From contig CM055108.1 in assembly GCA_029204225.1 (NCBI GenBank), positions 1,643,463 to 1,707,462 on the forward strand: a stretch of 64,000 nucleotides of DNA, in the 5' to 3' direction. Of this stretch, positions 45,822-57,574 are shown one piece after another. This stretch comes from Diphasiastrum complanatum. Taxonomy: Eukaryota; Streptophyta; Lycopodiopsida; Lycopodiales; Lycopodiaceae. Below the pieces are notes generated by a model that ran no database searches, was not told where the DNA came from, and saw only the letters and a list, made by a program, of their open reading frames with translations. Numbering within the stretch: position 1 is the first letter of the stretch; every line of letters starts with the position of its first letter. The position numbers and the translations under genes were made by a program.

Positions 45822-45959
45822 GCAGTTCAATAATCTGTATTTTTTCTGTGAATTATCAAATCTTGTTTTTATCACGACTTCGTTCTAGCAAGCACGCAAC
45901 CAACAGTATTATGAAATCGTTGTTTCTACCAATCATCTCACTCAACCAGATTAGATTCA

Positions 45960-46500
45960 TTTTCAAGTTCTTCTCTTATCGACAAACTCGATGGGAGTAA
46001 CTACCGTCTCTGGAAATTCAAAACGAAGGTCATACTACTAGCCAAAGATTTGTGGGACATTGTTGATGGCAGAGAACTCAAACCTAAAGGTGATGCACAC
46101 ATTATCACCAAATGGAGACTGAGAGATGACAAGGCTTTTTCCATGATCACTCTCAATATTAGGGACACAAAAAACAGCCACATACATGATGTTTAGACTG
46201 CTAAGAATACATGGGACATCCTAGCAACTCTCTATGATATCAGGGATACCACATCCATATTACATTTGAGAAAGAAATTTTTCTCCCTGAATTGTCTGAA
46301 GCAAAAAGTGTTTCAAGTCATCTCAACACTTTTAAAACTCTTATGGAGGAGATGGCTGCAACTGGTTCAGTCATAGAAGATTCTGATGTTGTTATGTCTC
46401 TATTATTGAGTCTATGTGAAGCCTATGAAAATTGGGTCTTGGAAATCTTCCCCAGGAGCACCTCACTCTTTCAAGAGTAATTGTTTTTCGATCCAACAAC
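45960..46500 (+). pseudogene. Copia-B gag (plus copy)
   Basis: Blocks in changing frames give LIDKLDGSNYRLWKFKTKV, WRLRDDKAFSMITLNIRDTK and, at 46292-46480, SSHLNTFKTLMEEMAATGSV, VVMSLLLSLCEAYENW. This is a UBN2-type copia Gag. A TAG and at least one shift interrupt it. The zinc knuckle is not seen; protease follows after a short gap. Confidence 0.8.
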
Positions 46501-47630
46501 AAGATGAAGATGAAGCAGCCTTCTTGACCAAGGTCGGAGAACATCAGGATATCAATTCTTGGTACCTAGACTCGGGAGCAACTCAACATATGACTCACCA
46601 CAAGGACTGGTTCAAAGGTTACAACACCCACTCTCAAATTGTGCAGCTTGGAGACAACTCAACGCATTCTATTGAGGGTGAAGGAATATTCAGTATCGAA
46701 TTTCAGAGAGGTGAAGTCAACTTGTTGACCAACGTTCTCCACGTTCCAATTCTGACCAAAAATATGCTCTCAGTTAGCAGAATCACAGACTTGGGTCGAA
46801 GGGTAGAATTTAACACAAACGGCTGCACCCCACCATTTTTTACAAGTCCCGTAAAGCTCTAGCTTTTGGGAGAAGGAGTGGCAATCTTTACAAAATCAGC
46901 CACTATAATTCTTCTATTTGAATAAGCTGATATGCTTTGGCATTCAGATTAGGCCACCTCAATTCTAATTGTATTCAAAAAATGTCAAAACGGAATTAAA
47001 TACAAGATCTACCCACAATTAGCAAATCTGATACTTCATGTAAATGCTGTGTAATCAACAAATATGCTAGAAGTCCTTCCATTTTCGATATAGTACATAC
47101 TTCTAGAAATTTTCTAGATCTTGTACATGTGGAAATTTGTGACCCTATGTAGACCATTTCCACAGGTGGAGCTATCTATTTACTGACTTTTATTGATGAC
47201 TTCTCTCGGAAGACTACAACTTATTTTCTGAAGGAGAAATTCGATGTCTTCAAGTTCTTCAAGTAGTTCAAAACATGAGTAGAAAATTCGACTCAAAGAA
47301 GAATCAAAGAGGGAGTACTTATCTCCACCGAGTTCAAAGCTTTCTTCAAGGCCAATGAAATACACCTACAACAATCCACAGCCAGCTACTCATCTCAGTC
47401 CAATGGTGTAATTCAAAGGAAGAATGAGAAACTCATTGCCAGTGCAAAGAGCATGCTAGCCCATGTCTCTCTTCCAAAGAAATTCTGAGCAGAAGTTGTT
47501 ACTATAGCAGTCTATCTACAAAACCGATCCATTACAACAGCCCTGAATGGCAAGACACCTTATCAAGTGGGACAAGATCGGAACATCACTCAAAAATATT
47601 AGAGTGTTTGGATGCAAAGCTTTCAATCAG
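46501..47630 (+). pseudogene. Copia-B protease and integrase (plus copy)
   Basis: Protease is well kept (WYLDSGATQHMTHHKDWF, VQLGDNSTHSIEGEGIFSI, LTNVLHVPILTKNMLSVSRI). Integrase is present in pieces (LTFIDDFSRK near 47185, then NGVIQRKNEK near 47405 where NGVAERKN is expected, so the catalytic Glu appears changed) with several stops, to about 47630. Confidence 0.8.
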
Positions 47631-48440
47631 ATCTCTGCTGATCTATAAAAAAATCTGATCCAAGGGTCGAACAATCAAAATTCGATCCAATGATCAAACA
47701 ACAACAAATCAATCTCTATTGGCTACTCTCCAGATCACAAGGCATACAAGCTCTACAAGGCATACAAGCTTCACGAACAGAGATGTCATCTATCTGGAAG
47801 ACCAATTTTTTTGACCACAAAGAGAAATTTGCAGCAATTCCGACCCAAGTATCGAACAACAGAATTCCGATTCAAGGGTCGACTAGTCAAAAATCGATAT
47901 TGACTCGGAAAATGATTCAGAATCTCAACGGATCGAATCACATCAGAGGATCGGCACAAAAGATCGAATCGACCTAGACAACTTCCATCCAGATTTATAG
48001 ATTATCCATCTTGCTACTTTGTGCAGGAGCTCAACACTATTTTAGAGGCAAAGTCAACCACTGATGTTGACCAGTGCAAAGCAGAAGAGGACACCAAATT
48101 CGCATTTCTAAACAAGAATGGTTTCTATCCAAACTCGGCAGACTCGAATATTCACTTCAAGTCTGTATCGGAATTCTTCATCAACACTCTTTATGTAGAT
48201 GACACTCTACTATTCAGTAACAATCTGAAACTAATGAAGGATCTGAAATACATGTTAGCACGGGAGTACAAAAGATTGATATGGTTCTAGCCCACTACAG
48301 TCTCGAAATCCAAAAATCAACCCAATAGGACAAATCTCAAAAGAGCAGATTACTTCACAAGGGCTCTCTCTGTCAAAAGAGCACCATCTCAGATTTAACG
48401 ACATGTTAAATCTAAATATCAAAGTTTTTCAAGATCTGGG
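47631..48440 (+). pseudogene. Copia-B RT remnant and the end before the LTR
   Basis: Only the RT entry segment (QELNTILEAKSTTDVDQCKA, 48021) and the LYVDDTLLFSNNLKLMKDLK block are recognised, directly joined by NKNGFYPNSADSN. The intervening RT palm is absent. RNase H is also absent: the sequence jumps to the short tail that in the minus copy precedes the polypurine tract. Confidence 0.75.
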
Positions 48441-49093
48441 TATTGGAATTCGACGCTCATCCTGAAATTCATTCGTTAATGAGCATCTTAAAAGATGTAC
48501 AAAAACCAAGAAAAAGAAGGCTCGAATTTTTGAGCAAAAAATCAAAAAATTCAGGATCGAATTTGCTAGAACTTGTCAATACATGATCAACTCGAAAAAT
48601 TCGTAATTTTTTGAGTCAATGTAAATTTTTGATATTTGTAAATTTCGATACTGTCGGTCTAAAATCCGACCCAATGACTTCGCGTTAACAGTCCGCCTAC
48701 TTTGTACATTCAAATTTGGTTGTAATAAATGAGGCAGATAGCATTTAATGCCAATTTAATATTTAGCAAGTAGAAGATACTTTGTAATAATCCTATAGAT
48801 TGTGGATAGAAAGTTAGTTAAGAAAAAAAAACTCTTCATCAGAAAACTTCTTCTGATTTTTTTGAGTTTCTGTAGCTAGCGTTATCACGCTCAACCAACT
48901 GAAGTTATTACTTCAAGAAATTGTACTCATTTTGTTAATATTAATCATAGTGCAATTTCAGTCCTACTACTGTATTGTTTCATTGTGCATATGTGAATCA
49001 TTCACTTTTGAATGATCTGCTGCTAACTGTGGCGCTTCCGATCCTACACCAAGCTCGCTCATCAACTTCCGTCATTCCTACTGATTTATGACA
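48441..49093 (+). repeat. 3' LTR of plus-strand copia-B
   Basis: It starts TATTGGAATTCGACG (the minus copy has TGTTGAAATTCGATG, so the first G appears mutated) and ends TTATGACA. It shares blocks with 22945-23533 and 45479-45807. Confidence 0.82.
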
Positions 49094-49438
49094 GGAACCG
49101 CAAGACCTCACCTATGGCTTGATGCAATGTGAAGCCAAGGAAAACTGTCAAGGAACAATTGCAGCCACTATGCGACACGGCTCATGACTGCGAAAGAGCC
49201 ACAAACTGACGATTGCGGTCATAGAAAACTACACAAAACGGTGGATCCTCATGACCCAAGTACCTGGAGGATCAACCGAAGTACTAGATGCACAATGAAC
49301 TCCACAAATGAGGGAGACATCAAACTGGAAGTCGTTAGGAACGTGCTTAAACCAATTCTTGTAATCTGATGATTAACTGAAGCCCATTCTCTATGTTCCT
49401 ATATAAACAGGATGAACACAAGAGAGAAGGTTGAGCAC
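49094..49438. other. Unassigned segment between copia-B and copia-C copy 1
   Basis: About 345 bp that match neither copia-B nor the expected copia-C RT. It contains TATATAAA at about 49400-49407 and may be a partial LTR of another family. Confidence 0.4.
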
Positions 49439-50121
49439 TAAGATAGATCTTCTTCTGAAACCTATTTCTAGTAATGTGAATTCCTAGCAAAGAATGGACA
49501 GGTCCTAAATCAGTCATGTCAAATTCCTTTGACAGATCACTCTTAGTAGTGTGCATAAGAGAAGTGTCATTAGACAAAATAAATGCATCATCTACGTAAA
49601 GAACTATGTGAATTGAATTGGTGCCTATATGCTTCGAATAAACATTACAGTTAGTTGAATTGTTTGTAAATCCCAATTGAATGAGATAAGAGTTTGGTTC
49701 TATCAAACCATGCTCTTGTAGCTTGTTTTAGACCATAGATTGCTTTGTGCAGCTTGCACACTTTGTGCTCTTGGCCTTTGACTTCGAATCCTTCCGGTTG
49801 GAAGGTATACAGCTCCTCTTTGACGTTGTTGTTGAGAAATGTTGCCTTGACATCCATTTGGTGCATTTCGAGGTCTTCTGCAGCTACTAACACAATTAGA
49901 GTCCTGATTGACTGCATTTTGATGACAGGACTGAAAATTTCTTGATAATCCACTCTTTGGACTTGAGTGAATCCTTTAGCCACCAGCCATGCTTTCCATT
50001 TAGCAATGGAATCATATGAGTTGATCTTCTTCGACTTGTTGTTAATAACTCTCTTGTGAGTGGGGAAGTCGACTAGTGTCCAGGTTTGATTCATCAAAAG
50101 TGAGTTGTACTCACTTTCCAT
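49439..50121 (-). pseudogene. Copia-C copy 1 reverse transcriptase
   Basis: The frame from 50121 gives MESEYNSLLMNQTWTLVDFP, AWLVAKGFTQVQRVDYQEIF, MHQMDVKATFLNNNVKEELY and KAIYGLKQATRAWFDR. After a shift near 49690 it gives YLIQLGFTNNSTN and IHIVLYVDDAFILSNDTSLM with the catalytic YVDD, then MTDLGPVHSLLGIHITRN. The RT body is recognisable in full, but the shift breaks it. Confidence 0.88.
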
Positions 50122-50413
50122 AGCTTCTTGCCACTATATAACATCCTTGAAGCTAATTGCTTTGGCTAGGCTCTCTGGTTCTTCTGATGAAGTCCAGAAT
50201 GATTGAGGTGTATACCTCTCAGGAACTGTCTGAGTCCATGAGGATCTGTGATCGTTTGGTTGACCAGGATGTGATGATGCTTCTTCTTGAATTTCTCCAG
50301 ATCTGTTCGAGCTAGCTTGGTCTGGTCTAATGACAGGTATTGTCAGCTACTCGGCTTTGGTAGCTGTAGGTGCAGGTTCTGTAGAAGAAACATTATCATT
50401 GGAAGACTCCATG

Positions 50414-51632
50414 CTACGTAAAATAGGATGAAATGACATAGCATCGTTTTATTGATGGTTGTGTAAGATCATAGTATGTATGTTTTTGAAATATTACATC
50501 CCTAGAGACAAATACTACATTGGTGGATGGATCATAAACTTTATAAGCTCTATGTTCATCAGGATAGCCAATGAAAATACATTTATTTGTCTTATGATCC
50601 AACTTCTTTCTAAGCTGTTTAGAAATGTGAACAAAACATATGCAACCAAAGATTTTTAAATGGATGACACTAGGCTTGTGCCCATGCCAAACTTCATGAG
50701 GAGTTTTGTTGTTGACGGCTTTGGTATTGAATCTGCATGTAACAGACTATGGCAGTACCTTTTGCTTAGAACTTCGTAGGTAGGTGTGCTTGATGTAGCA
50801 TGGATCCGGTTGAGTTGAGAAGAGTTCGGTTCTTCCTTTCTGCAATCCCATTCTATTGAGGTGAATAGGCTGTGGTGAATTGTCTTCTAATGCCATGTTC
50901 AGCCATGTAGTCGGACATCTCATTAGAGAGGTATTCGTCGCCACCATCAGTTCGGAGTGCTTTCACTTTTGTAGACGTTTGTGTCTCATCCATGGCCTTG
51001 AATCTCTTGAAGCATTCAAAAGCTTCAGATTTGTGCTTAATGAACATGACTGTAGACCATCTAGAATAATCATCTATGAAAGTGATAAAATAGATTGCAT
51101 CTCCTAAGGACGGAGTTGGCATTGGACCACAAATATCGCTATGTACGTGTCCAAATTGACTATGCCACAAAATAGCATTATTGTTTACATTTTTATGAGA
51201 GATGCTAGCTAATGCAACTGAATTAGAGAGTACGTAAAGATTTCCGACTCTAGTGCATGTAGTCAGAGTAGTACCTTCTTCAGATATTGTACACTGCTCA
51301 GATGAGAAAGTAACAGTGTATCCCTCATTAGTTATCTTAGAGACTGATAACAAGTTCTTTGATAGTTGAGGAACATGAAGGACGTTGGAAACACAAATAG
51401 AAAGACCTTTGTTGAAAGTGATCTTCATTGTTCCTTTGTCTGCCACGCATATGGTGCTTGAATCTCCAAGGTAGATGAATTGATCTATGTTGTAAGCTGC
51501 ATACTCGGTAAACCATTCCTTGCGAGAGGTCATGTGTTGGGTAGCGTCGTTGTCCAGGTACCAGCTATCACAGTCTTTGTTGCTGTTGTTGTAGGCCATT
51601 AACAAATGCGTATCTTGCTCCTTGAATTCCAC
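50414..51632 (-). pseudogene. Copia-C copy 1 protease and integrase
   Basis: From 51632: SWYLDNDATQHMTSRKEWF, in which the protease site reads D-N-D instead of D-S-G. Then YTVTFSSEQCTISEEGTTLT and a short stretch lacking much of the zinc region, so HSQFGHVHSDICGPM joins the GH of the zinc domain directly to the first catalytic Asp. Then LRTDGGDEYLSNEMSDYM (second Asp). The Glu block and the tail (KTNKCIFIGYPDEHRAYKVY) lie at 50950-50414 in other frames. The shortened zinc domain is a deletion. Confidence 0.85.
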
Positions 51633-52283
51633 TATGTTGGAGGAGTCTGGCTGCTACTGTTGTTGCTTCTTCGCCTCGTTGTAGATCCGGATATGACACT
51701 CCTTGATGTCGTGATTGGCTCTCTTGCAATATATGTAGAAAAGCCTCTTTCATGATCCACTATTCTCACCTTGAGTATGGGGCTTCTGGTATTGCTGCTG
51801 CACTTGATTCTTGCCCTTGGAGTAGTCTTTCTTCTTGGTGTATAGAGCCATGGATTTGTCTTTGATAGACAGGTTGCTAGTCTTTCTCCGCATTTCTTCT
51901 TGAAGAAGATGACCGATCACCTTTTGAAGAGTGAGGTCGGGTTGTGTGGAGATCATCACCACAAAGTGTTCATACGACTTTGGAAGAGAAGATAACAAGG
52001 TCATGACGACAACATCATCTTGAATAGAACATCCTACAGCTGATAACTGATCCAATAAAGACTTGAAGTTGTTGATGTGAGAAGTGATGGCAGTAGAATC
52101 AGACACACTAAGAGTAAAGAACTTCCTTCTCAGATGTAATCTAGTGGTTACATCATGAGTCTCATAGAGATTTGATAACAAATCTAATGCATCCTTAGAG
52201 GTTTTGCATGTGGTAACATGGGATTTTTGGGAGTCAGTCAGATTGAGTGTGATATATGCTAAGGCCTTCTGATCTACGTTATA
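51568..52283 (-). pseudogene. Copia-C copy 1 gag
   Basis: The frame encodes LTDSQKSHVTTCKTSKDALD, LLSNLYETHDVTTRLHLRRK, SHINNFKSLLDQLSAVGCSI, VVMTLLSSLPKSYEHFVVMI, all UBN2 Gag. A stop follows ENSGS, after which a knuckle-like FYIYCKRANHDIKECH appears (51750-51690), with the first Cys of CX2C replaced. The N-terminal about 50 residues are missing at the junction with the copy 2 LTR. Confidence 0.85.
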
Positions 52284-53274
52284 CACAGATAGAAAAGTAT
52301 GTTGTTGTTATATTACACTGAAGAACAATAAAATAGTAGTTACAACCTGAATGACGGTGTAACTAGGAGGCTCAAAATCATTCGTCTCATAGACGGAGCA
52401 TCTCAAGTAATCTGTGTTGGGGTGATCTATTTATAGATTGCATCCATGTATTAACTACATTAAATGTTTGTCACCTAATTAGGTAAGTCGTTGCGTACTT
52501 GGAAGTATATGGCTTTTGTGACAACTATACATAGTGTATATTGTCAATGAACTAGAAATGTTGACGCGGACAAGGACATCACAAATTCTCTCACTTCGCA
52601 TTTTACGTGAAGTGGTTTTCTCTCACTTCGCAAATTTTGGGAAGTGGCTGGGAACGTTCCTTGCTCAAAATAGACGACCTTCAACATTTTCTCTCTCGTT
52701 GGGATTTTGCGAAAAAGTTGAAGGTGCCCTAAAACAGTTCAACTTTAAAAAGTAAATGACCTTTGGGAATTTTTTCTCTCTTCGCATTTTGCGGCCGAAG
52801 GTGTTAAAAACAGAAAAATTTTTGAATTGTGCACAAGTTGACTTTTTCAAAATAATTGAATGGAAGAAGACGAAGGTAAGTGTCACATTTTCGAGAAAGT
52901 GCAAAAAATACGAACTGTGCGACACTTAGTGTATTTTTGCAGACTGTTGAAAAAGTAATGTATTCTACAGACTTGTTCTAAATGCAAATTTGTGGAAGTC
53001 CTTGAAGATGGCCAAGTCTTCAATGACTTCAAATTATTGAACTTAACATCTGAACTTGATATTATGATAGGATTGGTTACCCTTTGCTGGAGATCAGTCG
53101 GAAGCCCATTGTAGACATTCTTCAATTAAATTGGTTGTCTAAGTTTGTGATTCCTGAAGGTATCAGATGAGCAGACGTAGAACCAAAGTTGGTTTCACCT
53201 GACTCTAGATCAATGATCAATAAACATGCAAGAGAATTCAGTCAAGGAGACAACCGTGGGCTTAATTTCCAACA
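52280..53274 (-). repeat. 3' LTR of copia-C copy 2
   Basis: It aligns with 43614-44645 over most of its length. The right end AACA at 53271-53274 is followed by the PPT complement GTCCCCCTTAAGG. It contains the tandem ACCTTC/GAAGGT units at 52670-52810. The left end is fused to copia-C copy 1 gag at a short shared string (about ATCTAC-TTATACACAG). Confidence 0.85.
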
Positions 53275-54582
53275 GTCCCCCTTAAGGTCACGGTTGGTGC
53301 CTTGGTATCTTCGTCAAGTTCAGCATGTTGAAGAACTTCTGATGCTTGATCCTGGGAAGCGCTTTGGCAAAGATGTCTGCGATCATTTTTATTGTGGAGC
53401 AGTATTGAAGGATCACTTGCCTTGAGGAGACTTTCTCCCGAATGAGATAATACTGAATTTCTATGTGCTTGGATTTGCCATGAAATCTGGGATTCAGTGA
53501 TAGTGAAATACAGCTTAAGTTGTTACACAGAATGGTGGTAGCATTGAACTGAGTGTGATGTAAGTCGTGAAGTAACAACTTGATCCATACAGTTTCTTTT
53601 GAAGCTTGACATGGTGCGATGTACTCTGCCACGGTCAAAGAAAGTGCAACTAATTTTTGCTTCCTTGAGTTCCATGAAATCGGTCCCCCTTCCAAATAGA
53701 AACAGAACCCGGAGGTAGATTTTATAGTAGAGACTGTTCCTCCCCAATCTGAGTCGGAGTAGCCTCCTAGGACGAGTGGGTCGATAGCATTTCCATCATA
53801 ACATAAACTGTGATCTAAACTTCCCTGAATATATCTCATCACTCTCTTTAATGCTATCCAATGAGAGATCCTAGGATTTGACATGAATTGACTTAACGTG
53901 CTTACAATGTATGCTAAATCTGGTCTAGTACACAACATTGCAAACATGAAAGATCCTATTAGTGAATGATAAGGGTACTTTGCTATGTCGAGTACTTCAC
54001 TATCAAAATCAATACAAGTAGGTTTAGTCAATACTATACTTGGATCCATTGGAGTATCAATTGGTTTGCAATCAGACATATGAAAATTTTCTAAAATGCC
54101 TTTAGATATGCCTGCTGGCTAAGATAGATCTTCTTTTGAGGCTTATTTTTAGTAATGTGAATTCCTAGAAAAATATGGATAGCTCCTAAATCAGTCAAGT
54201 CAAATCCTTTGACAGATCACTCTTAGTAGTGTGCAAAAGAGAAGTGTCGTTAGACAAAATAAATGCATCATCTACGTAAAGAGCTATGTGAACTGAATTG
54301 GTGCATATATGCTTCAAATAAACATTAAAGTCAGCTGAATTGTTTGCAAATCCCAGTTGAATGAGATAAGAGTTGATTCTATCGAACCATGCTCTTGCGG
54401 CTTGTTTCAAACCATAGATTGCTTTGTGCAGCTTGCACACTTTGTGCTCTTGTCCTTTGACTTCAAATCCTTCCGGTTGGAAGGTATACAGCTCCTCTTC
54501 GACGTTGTCGTTGAGAAATGTTGTCTTGACATCCATTTGGTGCATTTCGAGGTCTTCTGCGGCTGCAAACGCAATCAGAGTG
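53275..54582 (-). mobile_element. Copia-C copy 2, RT and RNase H remnant
   Basis: From 54582 leftwards: RT (AAEDLEMHQMDVKTTFLNDN, KAIYGLKQAARAWFDRINSY, VHIALYVDDAFILSNDTSLL), then 54079-53288 the RT end and RNase H (HMSDCKPIDTPMDPSIVLTK, SDSDWGGTVSTIKSTSGF, ILCNNLSCISLSLNPRFHG, IADIFAKALPRIKHQ). RNase H has CNN instead of CDN and SLTVAEY instead of SSTEAEY. All sequence upstream of the RT middle is missing and replaced by an LTR piece. Confidence 0.88.
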
Positions 54583-55077
54583 GCTGGGAACATTCCACGT
54601 TCAAAATAGCAGAACCTTGGAATGGATGGAAATGTTCCTCGTTCAAAATAGACGACCTTCGGCATTTTCTCTCTCTTCGAGATTTTGTGAAAAAGCCGAA
54701 GGTGCCCTAAAACAGTTCAACTCTGAAAAGTAGATGACCTTCGAAAATTTTCTCTTTTCGCATTTTGCGAAAAAGTCAAAGGTGTTAAAAAAAATTGAAC
54801 TTTTGAACTGTGCACAAGTTGACTTATTCAAAATAATTGAACAGAAGAAGCTGAAGGTAAGTGTTGCAGTTTTCGGGAAAGTGCGAAAAATACAAACTGT
54901 GCGACCCTTAGTGTATTTTTGCAGACTTGTTCTAAATGCAAGTTTGTGGAAGTCCTTGAAGATGGCCAAGTCTTCAATGACTTCAAATTATTGAACCTGA
55001 CACCGGAACTTGAAATTATGATAGGATTGGTTACCCTTTGTTGGAGATCAACCAGAAGTCCATTGTAAATGTTCTTG
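54583..55077 (-). repeat. Partial copia-C LTR (third copy)
   Basis: It aligns with internal parts of the two other copia-C LTRs (GAACTTGAAATTATGATAGG; the ACCTTCG units near 54655 and 54737) but lacks both ends. It lies directly against the RT of copia-C copy 2, with only a short AGTGGCTGGG-like overlap at the join. Confidence 0.82.
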
Positions 55078-57574
55078 CGACATTGCTTAATGATGTACTT
55101 TATGTACCCAAACTGACAAAGAATTTATTGCCTATTAGAAAGGTCACATATTAGGGCTGTAAAGCTTTGTTCAATTCAAAGTAATGTATGATTGTTCGAG
55201 ATTCACCGATATTATGTTCATCAAGAACAAGTTTGAGGCACTCAACTGCTTCAAAGAATTCAAGCAGTTTGCTGAGACACAGACTGGTCAAAAGCTCAAG
55301 ACCCTACACACAAATAGTGGGGGAGAATATTTATCAGACGAAATGTTGGACTATCTATCATCATGCAACATTCATCATCAATTCACCACCAACTACACAC
55401 CATAATAGAGTGGAGTAGTTGAAAGGAAGAACTGAACATTACTCAATGCGGCACAATCAATGCTATCAAATGCTCAACTACCTAAGAACTTTTGGGCTAA
55501 ATCAATTTCAATTGCTTGCTATCTACAGAATTATTCAAGCACTAAAGCAGTCGACTCAAAGACTCCCTTTAAAGCCTATCATGAATACAAGCCAAGTCTA
55601 AATCACCTTAGAGTGTTTGATTGTCTTTACTATGTGTAGATTCCTTCTGATCTGAGAAAGAAACTCAATCTTGTTAGTTGTAGAAGTATCTTCATTAGAT
55701 ACTCGACATCACACAAAGCCTATCAGATCTATGATGTCAAATCTAGTCGAATCATAGTCAATCGAGGTGTCATCTTCCTTAAAGACAAATTTTACGACTT
55801 CAAGCGGAAGCAACCAGTACAAGAGTTCATTCAAACGACTCCAATCACCATCAACACGCCCCGACCTGTGACTGTTCCTACAACAATCGAAGATACCCCT
55901 GTCACACAGCTAGGAGAATCGTCATCTCAACAACCGACTATTGTTCAAAGGTCTGCTCGACATTGACATGAGACTGATCGTTATATCCCTCATGCATTGC
56001 TCACTTATCATGAACCTGCCTCAGTAGCAGAAGCATTGTCGAGTTCAAATGAAGACAATTGGTGCACATCCATGAATGCTAAGTATAATTCATTTATGAG
56101 TAACAAGACCTGGTGTCTTGTCGAGCCTTCTCCTGATGCAAAGATCATTAACACTAAGTGGATCTTCAACTTGAAGCTCAATCCAGATGGTTCGACAACC
56201 AAATGGACAACTTGAGTAGTCGTCAAAGAATATGAACAAACTTAAGGAATTGACTACATTGAGATGTTCAATCTAGTAGTAGTACTTCAGTTAATTCGAT
56301 CATTAATCACTATCATAGTTGTTGAGGATCTGGAAGTTCACCAAATGGATATTTAGACAACATTTTTGAACAAATATGTACAAGAAGACATCTACATTTA
56401 TCAACCCAAAGGCTACGTCCTTCAAGGCCAAGAACTCAAATAATGCAAGTTGTAGAAAGCACTCTATGGGCTGAAGCAAGCTCCAAGGGCCTGGTTCAAT
56501 AAAATCAATCGATTCTTGTTGCAGCATGACTTTACTTCAAATTTTGCCAACTCTAATGTCTATCTCATGAACAGATGTTCAAGTTATATTAATGATAGTT
56601 TTATATGTTGATGACTTTTTGATTATCAGTAATTCGAATCAATTAATGCAAGATCCAAAGTCTCTATTGTCGAAGGAATTTGAAATGATTGATTTAGAAT
56701 GCATTACCTTCTCGGGATTGAGATAATAGAGACAAAACAAACAAAAGGATCATGATAAGCCAAGAAAGGTATCTAACCAATGTACTCTATAGGTATGGCA
56801 TGGAGAACTACAAGTCGACCGACTGATCCATAGATCTAGAATTCAAGCTGCCAAAGGGCATCTACCTAAAGACTGAAGCAGAGAAGAAGGATATGTGCAA
56901 ATACCCCTATCAGTCGATAGTTGGATCGATCATCCGATCTAGCCTACACAGTTAGCACATTGTCACAATATATGACGAATTCCGGACTACCTCATTGGAA
57001 AGCTCTACTTAGAGCATTAAGATACATTCAAGACACAAAGCACTATGCTTTGTGCTATAATGTGAATACAGAGAATGCTTTAATTCTTAATGTTTATTCC
57101 AACTCTGACTGGGCTGGAGACGTCGACACACGAAAATCCACTTCTGGGTACCTGTGCTTTCTAGCAGGGGGACTCTTCTCATGGAATAGTAGAAAGTAGA
57201 AATGCATTTCTTTGTCCTCCACAGAGTCCGAATATATCATAGCCACCTTTGCAGTAAAGGAGCTTATCTGGCTTAGAAGATTGCTCCAAGATTTGATGTT
57301 CCCTTTAACTCAGACCAACTATACTCTATTTCAAGAATTAGAGCTGCATTGCTCTATCTCTGACCTCACAAACTCACTCTAGAACTAAGCATATTGAAGT
57401 TCAATTTTATTTCTTAGAGAGAAAGTTCTGAACAAAGTTGTCGAATTAAGTTAATGTCATATTGATACTATGTTGGCTGACATTTTGACAAATCCATTGT
57501 TAAGGAAAAAGCATATCACCTTAGCAAACATATTAAACTTCATTCATGATCCTAAGAGTTTAGATTAAGGGGAG
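55078..57574 (+). mobile_element. Copia-D element, decayed, 5'-truncated
   Basis: Plus-strand order: protease end (LNDVLYVPKLTKNLLPI), integrase (CSRFTDIMFIKNKFEALNCF, TNSGGEYLSDEMLDYLSS with the second catalytic Asp changed to Asn, then a SGVVERKN-like Glu motif), RT (WCTSMNAKYNSFMSNKTWCL, TKWIFNLKLNPDGSTTKWTT, LYGLKQAPRAWF, then LMIVLYVDDFLI-like sequence in another frame) and RNase H (SDLAYTVSTLSQYMTNSG, YSNSDWAGDVDTRKSTSGYL). Many stops. The PPT and 3' LTR follow. Confidence 0.9.

Larger units (their letters stand above)
45479..49093 (+). mobile_element. Copia-B copy, plus strand, inside copia-C copy 1
   Basis: It has a truncated 5' LTR (45479-45807), a PBS, gag, protease, integrase, a short RT remnant and a 3' LTR (48441-49093). 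It interrupts copia-C copy 1 between RT blocks. The RT palm and all of RNase H are deleted: the frame passes from an RT N-terminal segment (48021) to LYVDDTLLFSNNLKLM (48190) and then to the end sequence before the LTR. It cannot be autonomous. The 5' LTR lacks its first part and about 344 bp of other sequence follow the 3' LTR, so this is not a simple clean insertion. Confidence 0.88.
49439..52283 (-). mobile_element. Copia-C copy 1, main body
   Basis: Continues the element interrupted at 45478. Leftward order from 52283: gag, knuckle, protease, integrase, RT. Gag starts mid-domain at VYNVDQKALAYITLNL; its N-terminus, the PBS and the 5' LTR are missing, replaced by the LTR of copia-C copy 2. 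Several stops and frame changes are present. Confidence 0.88.
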
